Shown here: positions 56,561 through 64,000 of the stretch, piece after piece
How the letters are laid out: each line of letters opens with the position of its first letter
Numbering within the stretch: the stretch's first letter is position 1
Source: Rhodanobacter fulvus Jip2
GTDB taxonomy: Bacteria > Pseudomonadota > Gammaproteobacteria > Xanthomonadales > Rhodanobacteraceae
Direction of reading: 5' to 3'
DNA length: 64,000 nt
NCBI RefSeq assembly: GCF_000264315.1
Contig: NZ_AJXU01000065.1
Location: 83,151 to 147,150 of the forward strand
Translations under genes and position numbers: made by a program
Notes under the pieces: generated by a model
Seen by the model: only the letters and a program-made list of their open reading frames with translations
Database searches by the model: none
What the model was told of the DNA's origin: nothing

Positions 56561-56637
56561 TGTGGGAGCGACTTCAGTCGCGATGCTTCTGCTCTGGGCT
56601 TCAAAGAAAGAGCATCGCGACTGAAGTCGCTCCCACA
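56561..56637. repeat. paired REP element, family R1, copy d
   Basis: TGTGGGAGCGACTTCAGTCG and CGACTGAAGTCGCTCCCACA form the arms around CTTCTGCTCTGGGCTTC. It lies between two divergent genes (DUF748 and the glycosyltransferase), within 80 bases of both starts. This is unlike the other R1 copies, which lie at gene ends. Confidence 0.8.
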
Positions 56638-56714
56638 GCGCGTCGGGCCGCTTGGCATTAAACTGCCAGGGTGCGGCGCCGCGCGCCGCTTCCGTTCCGC
56701 TGAAAGGCCTCCCC

Positions 56715-57431
56715 ATGCCGCAACTTTCCGTCGTCGTACCCGTCTTCAACGAGCGCGACAACATTCCGCCCCTGCTGGCCGAGATTGCCACCGCGTTGCG
56801 CGGCAAGCTGGCGTTCGAGGTCATCTACATCGACGACGACTCCAGCGACGACAGCCGCGCGGTGCTGGCGGCGCAGAAGGCGCTGTACCCGGAGTTGCGC
56901 GTGCTGCATCACGTCACCCGCAGCGGCCAGAGCACGGCGGTGTGGAACGGTGTGCGGGCGGCGCAGGCGCCGTGGATCGCCACGCTGGACGGCGATGGCC
57001 AGAACGATCCGGCCGACATCCCCAAATTGCTGGCCGCGCGGGATGCCGCGGCGGCCGACGTGCGGCTGTTCGCCGGCTGGCGCACCACCCGGCGCGACAG
57101 TTTCAACAAGCGCATCTCCTCGAAGATCGCCAACGCGGTGCGCTCGCGCATGCTGCGCGACGCCACGCCGGACACCGGCTGCGGGCTGAAGCTGTTCGAG
57201 CGCGAGGTATTCCTGCGCCTGCCCTATTTCGACCACATGCACCGCTACCTGCCCGCGCTGGTGAAGCGCGCCGGCTTCCAGATCCAGAGCGTGCCGGTGG
57301 GTCATCGACCGCGCACGGCGGGCGTTTCCAAGTACGGCATGCTGGACCGGCTGTGGGTGGGTCTGGCCGACCTGCGCGGCGTGGCCTGGCTGATGCGCCG
57401 CGGCAAGGTCACCGCGGTCGAGGAACTGTAA
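56715..57431 (+). CDS. glycosyltransferase family 2 (DPM1/ArnC-like)
   Basis: The 238-residue protein has VVPVFNERDNIPPL near residue 8, IYIDDDSSDDS near residue 38, LDGDGQNDP near residue 90 and HRPRTAGVSKYG near residue 199. These features fit polyprenyl-phosphate sugar transferases without the usual C-terminal membrane part. The acceptor is unknown. It is followed by DUF488 after 32 bases. Confidence 0.83.
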   Translation: MPQLSVVVPVFNERDNIPPLLAEIATALRGKLAFEVIYIDDDSSDDSRAVLAAQKALYPELRVLHHVTRSGQSTAVWNGVRAAQAPWIATLDGDGQNDPADIPKLLAARDAAAADVRLFAGWRTTRRDSFNKRISSKIANAVRSRMLRDATPDTGCGLKLFEREVFLRLPYFDHMHRYLPALVKRAGFQIQSVPVGHRPRTAGVSKYGMLDRLWVGLADLRGVAWLMRRGKVTAVEEL

Positions 57432-57463
57432 CCGCCGCCAGCGTGCGGCCAGCGGAGGTTGTC

Positions 57464-57832
57464 ATGGGCATCGCCATCAAACGCGTCTACGAGGCGCCCG
57501 CCGAGGGCGACGGTTACCGCGTGTTGATCGATCGCCTGTGGCCGCGCGGGCTGAAGAAGGAGGCGGTGCCGATGGATGTCTGGGCGAAGGAGCTGGCCCC
57601 GTCCACCGAACTGCGCAAGTGGTTTGGCCATGACCCGGCGCTGTGGGACGAATTTCGCCAGCGCTACGCGGCCGAGCTGGCCGAGTCGGCCGACGTCTGG
57701 CAAGCGCTCGCGCGGCGATCCGCAAAGGAGCCGGTGACTTTGTTGTACGGCGCGCGCGATGAGGAGCACAACGACGCGGTGGCGCTGAAGGCGCTGATGG
57801 AGCAGTGGCTGCGCCGGCACCAGCCGCGCTGA
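57464..57832 (+). CDS. DUF488-family protein (YeaO-like)
   Basis: The 122-residue protein has IKRVYEAPAEGDGYRVLIDRLWPRGLKKE near its start and DPALWDEFRQRYAAEL, the family hallmark. The function is unknown. GGAGG lies five bases before the ATG. Its stop is only eight bases from the stop of the patatin gene on the other strand. Confidence 0.85.
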   Translation: MGIAIKRVYEAPAEGDGYRVLIDRLWPRGLKKEAVPMDVWAKELAPSTELRKWFGHDPALWDEFRQRYAAELAESADVWQALARRSAKEPVTLLYGARDEEHNDAVALKALMEQWLRRHQPR

Positions 57833-57840
57833 GGCCGGCG

Positions 57841-58770
57841 TCAGGGATTGCGCACCGGCGCCCCGCCGCGGTGCCAGTTGGCGAGCGCCTCGCGGGCTTG
57901 TTCGTGGCCGCGCTCGATCAGTTCGCTGGCGCGGTAGAACTCGTACGCGCTGGCCATGTTGCGTGGCAGCTGGATCAGCAGATCCGGCTCGTAGGCGGCC
58001 AGCCGCAGGCGCGACAGGTTTGCCTGCATCAGATCCATCGATTGCGTCAGCAGCTCGAACGCGCTGGGCACCGCCGGGCGGGCTTCGTTGTGCGGGATCA
58101 TGCGGCCGATGAAATCGCCGATGCGCTGGCGGTAGCCGTTGCCCCCGCGCGGGGCTTCCACCGGCATCTCCACCGGCGTGGCGACCATGGCCGGGCCGTC
58201 CACACTGACGGCCACCAGGTAATCGGCCACTTCGCGGATCAGCGGCGTCACCGGCACCGGGTTGAGCAGCGCGCCGTCGATCAGACGCCGGCCGTCGAGG
58301 GTGTACGGGCGAAACACGGTGGGGATCGCGATCGACGCGCGGATGGCGTCGAACAGGCTGCCACGACTGAGCCACACCTCGCGCCCACGGTCCAGGTCGG
58401 TGGCCACCGCGGTGAAGGTCAGCGGCAGCTCCTCGATCAGCGTATCGCCGACCAGGGCGCGCAGCGTCTCGATGATCTTTTCGCCCTTGATCAGGCCGCC
58501 GCCGGAGAACGTCCAGTCCACCAGCCGCAGCACGTCGAGCCTGGCCAGCGCGCTGACCCAGTCGGCGTACACATCGAGCTTGCCCATCGCATGGATGCCA
58601 CCGATCAGCGCGCCCATCGAGCTGCCGGCGATGGCCACGATCTCGAAGCCCTGCGCCTCGATCTCGCGGATCACCCCGATATGCGCCAGGCCCTTCGCAC
58701 CGCCGGCACCCAGCGCCAGCGCAATGGTGGGTTTGCGGTCGGGGGAGGGCGTGGGCAAGGCGTCGGTCAT
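57841..58770 (-). CDS. patatin-like phospholipase
   Basis: The 309-residue protein has the glycine-rich oxyanion stretch GAGGAKG at 21-27, the nucleophile motif GSSMG with Ser51, and the DGA dyad motif with D165. This is a complete catalytic set for a RssA/YchK-like patatin. Its lipid substrate is unknown. ATG 58770 was chosen because it precedes the domain closely; longer in-frame starts at 58836 and 58893 are possible. Confidence 0.85.
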   Translation of the reverse strand: MTDALPTPSPDRKPTIALALGAGGAKGLAHIGVIREIEAQGFEIVAIAGSSMGALIGGIHAMGKLDVYADWVSALARLDVLRLVDWTFSGGGLIKGEKIIETLRALVGDTLIEELPLTFTAVATDLDRGREVWLSRGSLFDAIRASIAIPTVFRPYTLDGRRLIDGALLNPVPVTPLIREVADYLVAVSVDGPAMVATPVEMPVEAPRGGNGYRQRIGDFIGRMIPHNEARPAVPSAFELLTQSMDLMQANLSRLRLAAYEPDLLIQLPRNMASAYEFYRASELIERGHEQAREALANWHRGGAPVRNP

Positions 58771-58966
58771 GGCTTCGTCGAAGGGGTCCGGGTCATCACG
58801 ATACGTTGGCACCAGCGTGTGTTGAAGTCCACGCATTCTGGAACCGGCAAGGTGTTTGTCCCATGATGCGGGGCGTGAATGACGACAAACCAATCGCCCG
58901 CACTATCGTCGGGCGCCGGATGTCTTGCGCCGCGAAATCGCGCCCGTGTTGCGCGGGGGTTCGCCG

Positions 58967-60739
58967 GTGAGCTGGCAGGCATGGGCCACGGTCGCGATCA
59001 TCGTGGGCGCGATGGCGCTGTTCGTCAGCGAGAAGGTACGCATCGACCTGGTGGCGCTGCTGGTGCTCGGATCGCTGGTGGTGCTGGGCATCGTGACGCC
59101 GGTGCAGGCCTTGTCCGGCTTCAGCAACGAGGCCACGGTGACGGTGGCGGCGATGTTCGCGCTGAGCCTGGGCATCGAGCGCTCCGGCGTGCTCGATCCG
59201 CTGACCCGCCTGCTGATGAAGATCCGCAAGCCATGGCTTCTGACCCTGGCCATGATGCTGGCGATCGCGCCGCTGGGCGCCTTCGTGAAGAACATCGCGC
59301 TGGTGGCCACCTTCCTGCCGCTGGCGCTGCGTGTGTGCCAGCGCACGGGCACCTCACCGGCGCGCGTGTTGATGCCGATGGCCTATGCCGCACAGATGGG
59401 CGGCGTGTGCACCCTGATCGGCACCTCGTCCAATCTGCTGACTGACAGCCTGGCGCAGAAACACGGCATGGCGGGCTTTGGCGTGTTCGAGTTCACCCAA
59501 CTGGGCGCGGTGCTGGCGGTGGTGGGCATCACCTACCTGATGGTGATCGGGCGGCACCTGTTGCCCAAGCATATCGATGCCACCATGCCGCAAGGTGCCG
59601 ACATCGGCAAATACGTCACCGAGCTGGAAGTGGGGGAGGAATCGCCCTTGCTGGATACCGCCATTGCCGACGCGAAGCTGGGCGAGACGTTCGGCGTCTA
59701 TCCACTGGAATTGCTGCGTGGCGAACGCCGCATGTGGTCGCCGCGCGAGCAGAAGCTGCAGGCGGGCGATGTCCTGCTGGTGCGCGGCGACTGGGAAAAG
59801 ATCGAGGAGTTCCAGCGCAAGAACAAGCTGGAGAACGCACCCGAGCGGCGCTACGCGAAAGAAGGCGAGCAGCCGCGCGTGCTGGCCGAGATCATGGTGG
59901 CACCGGCCAGCCTGGTGGAGGACCGGCGCCTGGCCGAGATCGGCCTGGATTGGCGTTACCGCGCCACGGTGTTGGCGTTGCACCGCCGGGGTGAAGTGCT
60001 GCGCGACAAGCTCAGCGTCACCCGCCTGGCGGTAGGCGACGTGCTGATGGTGCTGGTCGATGAAGACGCCATGCCCAAGCTGCGCAATGACGAGGCTTTC
60101 ATCGTGCTGAACGAACGCGACGACGCCCGCGGCATGTCGCGCAAGGCGATCGTGGCCGCGGCGATCATGGCCGCCGTGGTGGTGGTGTCCGGCCTGCACT
60201 GGCTGCCGATTCCCATCGCCGCCATATGCGGCGCGGTGGCGATGGCGCTGACCGGATGCTTTGGCCGTAAAGACGTCTACGAGGGCATGGACTGGAAGAT
60301 CATCGTGCTGCTCGGCGCGATCCTGCCGCTGGGGCTGGCTATCGAGAACACCGGGCTGTCCACCGTGGTGGTGCAAGGCGCGATGGAGCTGGTGGGCGGA
60401 CACGGCCCGCTGGCCGCGCTGCTGATGGTCTACCTGCTCACCGCGCTGCTGACCGAGCTGATGGGCCACAACCCGTCGGTGGTGCTGATGGTGGGCATCG
60501 CGATCACCGTGGCGCACGCGGTGCACGCTGATCCGCGTCCGTTCGTGGTGGCGGTGGCATTCGCCGCGGCCACCTCGTTCGCCACGCCCGTCGGCTACCC
60601 CACCAACACCATGGTCTATTACGCCGGCGGCTACCGCTTCACCGACTTCATGAAAGTGGGCATTCCGCTGATCGCCATTTTCTGCGCGATGTCGATGTGG
60701 CTGATACCGGTGTTCTGGCCGTTTTATCCGCCCCAATAA
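58967..60739 (+). CDS. SLC13-family permease with TrkA-C domains
   Basis: The 590-residue protein has two blocks of membrane helices (about residues 5-190 and 390-590) flanking a soluble region with two TrkA-C-like domains (about 200-375). The SNxxT-like stretch LIGTSSNLLTDSL lies near residue 160 and a TSFATPVGYPTNTMVY segment near 540. It probably transports sulfate or dicarboxylates with sodium; the substrate is not determined. The GTG at 58967 is preferred to a TTG at 58925. Confidence 0.82.
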   Translation: MSWQAWATVAIIVGAMALFVSEKVRIDLVALLVLGSLVVLGIVTPVQALSGFSNEATVTVAAMFALSLGIERSGVLDPLTRLLMKIRKPWLLTLAMMLAIAPLGAFVKNIALVATFLPLALRVCQRTGTSPARVLMPMAYAAQMGGVCTLIGTSSNLLTDSLAQKHGMAGFGVFEFTQLGAVLAVVGITYLMVIGRHLLPKHIDATMPQGADIGKYVTELEVGEESPLLDTAIADAKLGETFGVYPLELLRGERRMWSPREQKLQAGDVLLVRGDWEKIEEFQRKNKLENAPERRYAKEGEQPRVLAEIMVAPASLVEDRRLAEIGLDWRYRATVLALHRRGEVLRDKLSVTRLAVGDVLMVLVDEDAMPKLRNDEAFIVLNERDDARGMSRKAIVAAAIMAAVVVVSGLHWLPIPIAAICGAVAMALTGCFGRKDVYEGMDWKIIVLLGAILPLGLAIENTGLSTVVVQGAMELVGGHGPLAALLMVYLLTALLTELMGHNPSVVLMVGIAITVAHAVHADPRPFVVAVAFAAATSFATPVGYPTNTMVYYAGGYRFTDFMKVGIPLIAIFCAMSMWLIPVFWPFYPPQ

Positions 60740-60760
60740 GGCAGCGCGCTCTTTGCTTTT

Positions 60761-60894
60761 GCTCCCTCTCCCCTTGGGGAGAGGGTTGGGGAGAGGGGGA
60801 CACGCCGCGTCGTACTTTTGACAAAGCGTTCCTTCGATCGGCCTTTGGCAAGCACCGAACCCTCACCTCAATCCTCTCCCGAAGGGAGAGGAGG
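60761..60894. repeat. dispersed palindromic repeat, family R3, copy c
   Basis: GCTCCCTCTCCCCTTGGGGA and GAGGGTTGGGGAGAGGGGG at 60761-60800, with an inverted, diverged half at 60859-60894 (CCCTCACCTCAATCCTCTCC and on). It fills the gap between the SLC13 and WYL genes, which converge. No gene is seen in 60740-60967. Confidence 0.7.
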
Positions 60895-60967
60895 CAACCG
60901 TGCCGTGCGGGTTCGCTTCTTCGTGCGGCCGGTCTGGATGAGGTCGGTCGCCGGGATGGGGCTTCAT

Positions 60968-61945
60968 CTATGCCTGGGCGTATCCGCCCAGGGCCAGCTG
61001 CAGCAGGATCTTCATCTCCTCGCGCAGCGACATCGGTGCCACCACCTCGGCATCGGGGCCGTACTTGAGTACGTCCATCAGCAGTTCCTTCGAGTTGGAA
61101 TACGGCACTTTCAACTCGTAGCGGCCGTCCGGCAGCCATTCGCCTTTTTGTTGCGAGTGCCAGTGCTCGTCGGCGACCCAGCGGGCGGCGTGGGCGGAAA
61201 AGCGCAGGGTGGCCCAGGCTTTGGGCTTGCCGGCGAAGATGCCGTAGCTGGAGGCGAGCAGGTCGTTGAGGTCGCCTTCGCTGACGTCGATCGCCGGCTG
61301 TTCCAGCGCCTGCGCCTCGGCGATGCGGTCCACGGCGAAGCTGCGCAGCGCCTCGCGGTCGTGATCCCACACGTCGAGGTACCAGTTGTCGCGGTAGTGG
61401 GTCAGCCGCTGCGGTGACACGGTGCGGTGGCTGTCGGCATTGGTGGTGCGCGCGCGATAGCGGAAGCGCAGTTGCCGCCGCCGCAGGACGGCGCCGGCCA
61501 CGGTGCGGAACACCTGCTGATCCAGCCGGCGCTCGCCCCAGGGGATCACTCGAATGCGCTCCAGCGGCAAGGCGGTGCCGCTGCCCTGGTCGGTGAGCAG
61601 CCCTTCGATGCGCGCCTTGAACGGTGCCAGCGCGCCGGCCAGCACGCCCGGCCCGCTGCGGCCCATCAGCTCGTTCAGGGCCAGCAACGCAGCCAGTTCG
61701 TCGGAGGTGAGCCACAGGCCCGGCAGCTCGAAACGCTCGCCTTCGCCCAGCGCGTAGCGGAACGCGGCCGAATCGCCGCCGGCGCTTTCGATCGGCGCGC
61801 CCAGCGCATCGCGCAGAAACGCCACGTCGCGATACAGCGTGGCGCGGGAGCATTCCAGCTCACCCAGCAGGCGCGGCAACGGGATCGGGTAATGCGCCGA
61901 TTTCAACATGCGATGCAGGGTGAGTATGCGTTCGTAGCGGTCCAT
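60968..61945 (-). CDS. WYL-domain transcriptional regulator
   Basis: The 325-residue protein has an N-terminal helix-turn-helix (MDRYERILTLHRMLKSAHYPIPLPRLLGELECSRATLYRDVAFL). A WYL domain follows, with RRRQLRFRYRARTTNADSHRTVSPQRLTHYRDNWYLDVWDHDRE near residue 190, and a WCX-like C terminus. Such proteins sense nucleic acid or nucleotide signals and often control stress or defence genes; the target is unknown. ATG 61945 follows the family N terminus. Confidence 0.85.
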   Translation of the reverse strand: MDRYERILTLHRMLKSAHYPIPLPRLLGELECSRATLYRDVAFLRDALGAPIESAGGDSAAFRYALGEGERFELPGLWLTSDELAALLALNELMGRSGPGVLAGALAPFKARIEGLLTDQGSGTALPLERIRVIPWGERRLDQQVFRTVAGAVLRRRQLRFRYRARTTNADSHRTVSPQRLTHYRDNWYLDVWDHDREALRSFAVDRIAEAQALEQPAIDVSEGDLNDLLASSYGIFAGKPKAWATLRFSAHAARWVADEHWHSQQKGEWLPDGRYELKVPYSNSKELLMDVLKYGPDAEVVAPMSLREEMKILLQLALGGYAQA

Positions 61946-62072
61946 GACGCGGGTCCAGGCTGGGTTGGAATGCAGGCGTTGTAGCACGGGCGGCGTGTGT
62001 GATGCGGTCGCCGGGACACACCGGGACGCATGCCGTATCCTGAGCGTTCGATGCCTTGACTGACTTTCGTTC

Positions 62073-62969
62073 ATGCCACCGATCTCCTCCTCGCCCGACG
62101 CCGCGCCGGCCAACGACGCGAACGGCAGCCAAGCCGCGCGGGCGGTTACCCATGTGGCGGCGCCGTTCTGGCGCGTGCTGGCCACGAGCGGCTACGGCCT
62201 GTGGGCGTGGCTGGGGATGGCGTTGGTGTTGGGGCGTCCGGATGGCCGCAGCGGAACGCTGGTGCCGCTGGCGGCCGGGCTGGTGCTGGCCGGGTTCGGC
62301 CTGGTGCTGGCCTGCCTGCCGGGGCGCGGTGCCGCGCACGACTGGTATGGCTGGCAGCCGTATCGCGACAGCCGACCCACGCGGGCGGCGTTGCTGGCGT
62401 TTGTCACCTACCTGCCGATGCTTGCCGTGGCCGGCCTGGCCCGGGGTGACAACGATTTCTGGGCGACGCGCCTGGCCGGTGCGGCGCTGGCGCTTTGCAG
62501 CCTGGCCAGCCTCGCCTACAACCATTACGACCATCGTCGCCGCTGGTTGCGGCCGGCGCCGCCGCCGTCGTCACAGCAGTTTCCGCTGCGCCGGGTGCTT
62601 TTTGCCGGCTATGCCGGTGGCTTGTGCCTGTGGGCCATCACGGTGGCGCAAGGCCAGCAGGGCTCGCCGTTCCTGGGCATGCCGTGGCTGGCGGTGTTGC
62701 TGGGGCTGGCGGTGGTGACGTGGGTGACGGAAGCCGGCGCCTGGCGCTCGCTGGGGCGTCGCCGCCCCGCGCGCACCGCGGCATTGCGCTCGGCCCGGTG
62801 GGTGTCGACGTTGCTGGTTTACGCCGTCCCGGCGCTGGCAATCATGCTGGCCATGTGGATCCACACGCCGCTGCTGGCCGCCGCCGTTGCGGCACCCAGT
62901 TGCCTGCTGGGGCGCTGGCTGGAACAGCGCCAGTTTGCCGCCGTGCGCCGGAATGACATCATCCGCTGA
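62073..62969 (+). CDS. multispanning membrane protein of unknown function
   Basis: The 298-residue protein has about seven to eight membrane helices, with a Pro/Ala-rich N terminus and basic loops (YDHRRRWLRPAPPP near residue 153, SLGRRRPARTAALR near residue 228). I recognise no family. It diverges from the WYL gene with 127 bases between starts, so the regulator may control it. Confidence 0.7.
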   Translation: MPPISSSPDAAPANDANGSQAARAVTHVAAPFWRVLATSGYGLWAWLGMALVLGRPDGRSGTLVPLAAGLVLAGFGLVLACLPGRGAAHDWYGWQPYRDSRPTRAALLAFVTYLPMLAVAGLARGDNDFWATRLAGAALALCSLASLAYNHYDHRRRWLRPAPPPSSQQFPLRRVLFAGYAGGLCLWAITVAQGQQGSPFLGMPWLAVLLGLAVVTWVTEAGAWRSLGRRRPARTAALRSARWVSTLLVYAVPALAIMLAMWIHTPLLAAAVAAPSCLLGRWLEQRQFAAVRRNDIIR

Positions 62970-63054
62970 GTTTGCCGGCGCCATTCATAGCAAGTTCAAT
63001 GCGGCCGGTTATCGTAGTAACTCACTTTTAATTAACAAATGGATCGCTCCCCGG

Positions 63055-63852
63055 ATGAAAAAGACCTTGATGGCCAGCGCGCTGCTGGCGGCGTGTGCCA
63101 GTTTCGGCGTGCAGGCGCAAAGCGCGCCCAACAACGGCGGCTGGAGCGGTTCGGGCGAGTTCGGTTTCGCGTCCTCCACCGGTAACTCGCGTTCGGAGAA
63201 CCTCAACGCCAAGCTCGGCCTGAACCAGGAAAACGACCAGTGGAAGAACAGCTTCTTCGTCGATGGCCTGCGCTCGAAGAGCCAGCAGACGATCGAGGAC
63301 GAAGCCGGCAACACGATCAAGCAATTCAACACCACCGCCAACCGTTACGACGGTGGCGCGTCGGTGGGCTACAAGCTTGATCCGCGCAGCTACATCGTGG
63401 GCGCGGCGCGTTACGAGCATGACGATTTCGGCGCCAACCTGTGGCAGGGCATCGTCTCGCTCGGCTACGGCTACATCGCGTTGAAAGACGAGCGCAACGA
63501 GCTCTCGTTCGAAGTCGGCCCCGGTTACAAGCGTTACCGCCCGGCTGACACCCACATCATCGTCGACAACGAAAGCGTGGCCGTCCGCCAGCCCACCGAG
63601 AGCGAGATGGTCGGTCGCGGCCTGGTCAACTACAAGTACAAGCTCACCGAGAACACCTCGTTCGACGACACGCTGCTGGTCGAAGCGGGCTCCAAGAACA
63701 CCTACCTGCAGAACGACGCGGGGCTGGCCGTCAGCATGACCAAGAAGCTGGCGCTGAAAGTCGGCTTCCAGGTGCGCCACAACACCGACGTGTTGCCGGG
63801 CACCAAGAACACCGACACGCTCACCACCACCAACCTGGTCTACAGCTTCTGA
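63055..63852 (+). CDS. DUF481/YdiY-type outer-membrane beta-barrel protein
   Basis: The 265-residue protein has a signal peptide (MKKTLMASALLAACASFGVQAQ). It then has beta strands typical of the DUF481 family, GWSGSGEFGFASSTGNSRSENLNAKLG near residue 28, and ends with an aromatic residue (TTNLVYSF) suited to outer-membrane insertion by BAM. The function is unknown. A perfect hairpin follows at 63877. Confidence 0.85.
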   Translation: MKKTLMASALLAACASFGVQAQSAPNNGGWSGSGEFGFASSTGNSRSENLNAKLGLNQENDQWKNSFFVDGLRSKSQQTIEDEAGNTIKQFNTTANRYDGGASVGYKLDPRSYIVGAARYEHDDFGANLWQGIVSLGYGYIALKDERNELSFEVGPGYKRYRPADTHIIVDNESVAVRQPTESEMVGRGLVNYKYKLTENTSFDDTLLVEAGSKNTYLQNDAGLAVSMTKKLALKVGFQVRHNTDVLPGTKNTDTLTTTNLVYSF

Positions 63853-63876
63853 GCTGATGCCACCGGTGCGCCGCAT

Positions 63877-63910
63877 CGACGGCCCTTTCGCGCAAGCGGG
63901 AGGGCCGTCG
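63877..63910 (+). terminator. hairpin after the DUF481 gene
   Basis: CGACGGCCCT at 63877-63886 pairs perfectly with AGGGCCGTCG at 63901-63910. The following bases (TCGTTGG) are not T-rich, so it is only a probable transcript end. Confidence 0.55.
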
Positions 63911-63970
63911 TCGTTGGAGCGGTCGCCTTGTTCCGACCCCCAGCGCGCAGGGGCGGGCCAGAAGTGCCAG

Positions 63971-64000
63971 GCTTTGCTCCCTCCCCTGCGCGCAGGGGAG
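63971..64000. repeat. dispersed palindromic repeat, family R3, copy d (cut by window end)
   Basis: GCTTTGCTCCCTCCCCTGCG then CGCAGGGGAG matches the hairpin half of the R3 elements; the rest of the copy lies beyond the window. Confidence 0.65.

Noticed and set aside
56491..56658. Longer start for the DUF748 protein
   Set aside because: It would translate a REP element; the ATG at 56490 has a good ribosome binding site and begins the membrane helix.

Overview
The window is about 64 kb of GC-rich DNA from the replication-origin region of a gammaproteobacterial chromosome. Gene order, a xanthomonadin-type pigment locus and dense palindromic intergenic repeats point to the Lysobacterales (Xanthomonadales), most likely Rhodanobacteraceae; this is inferred from content and no search was run. 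No rRNA, tRNA, CRISPR array, prophage or transposase was seen.

Bases 1-12,163 hold the conserved origin block: a TPR lipoprotein-like or periplasmic protein gene, gyrB, recF, dnaN and dnaA on the minus strand, then rpmH, rnpA, yidC and mnmE on the plus strand. The dnaA-dnaN gap has an origin-like layout (AT-rich stretch, TAG trinucleotides, GC-rich spacer, DnaA box, more boxes). The dnaA-rpmH gap has two further perfect DnaA boxes. Two identical parS-like 16-mers lie inside recF.

Bases 12,268-18,606 are a type I restriction-modification operon in the unusual order hsdR-hsdS-dinD-hsdM, with every junction overlapping. Bases 18,655-26,590 (minus) encode an MdtABC-like tripartite RND efflux system. 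Bases 26,997-32,674 carry housekeeping and small-metabolism genes: a membrane cytochrome c, ACP phosphodiesterase, an alpha/beta hydrolase, ZapE, a CcdC-like membrane protein, phosphoglycerate mutase and a bactofilin-like repeat protein.

Bases 32,772-37,740 are a hexuronate or pectin-fragment catabolic locus: kduI-kduD (minus) diverge from uxaA-uxuB (plus) across a gap with two matching operator-like sites. hemF and a YdcF-family protein follow.

Bases 39,799-52,759 form a split aryl-polyene or xanthomonadin-type locus. The plus arm has a ketosynthase, chain-length factor, glycosyltransferase, antiporter and flavin-dependent halogenase-like protein. The minus arm has an ACP, FabZ-like dehydratase, acyltransferase, LolA-like protein, MMPL exporter and ApeP-like dehydratase. 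A chorismatase (XanB2-like), which would supply the hydroxybenzoate starter, diverges from the ACP gene. No starter ligase or ketoreductase is visible here.

Bases 52,847-64,000 hold hemerythrin, glmU, an XRE-2TM regulator, an AsmA-like DUF748 protein, a second glycosyltransferase, a DUF488 protein, a patatin, an SLC13/TrkA-C transporter, a WYL regulator, a membrane protein and a DUF481 outer-membrane protein. Three families of dispersed palindromic repeats sit between genes across the window, and two genes end inside such repeats.
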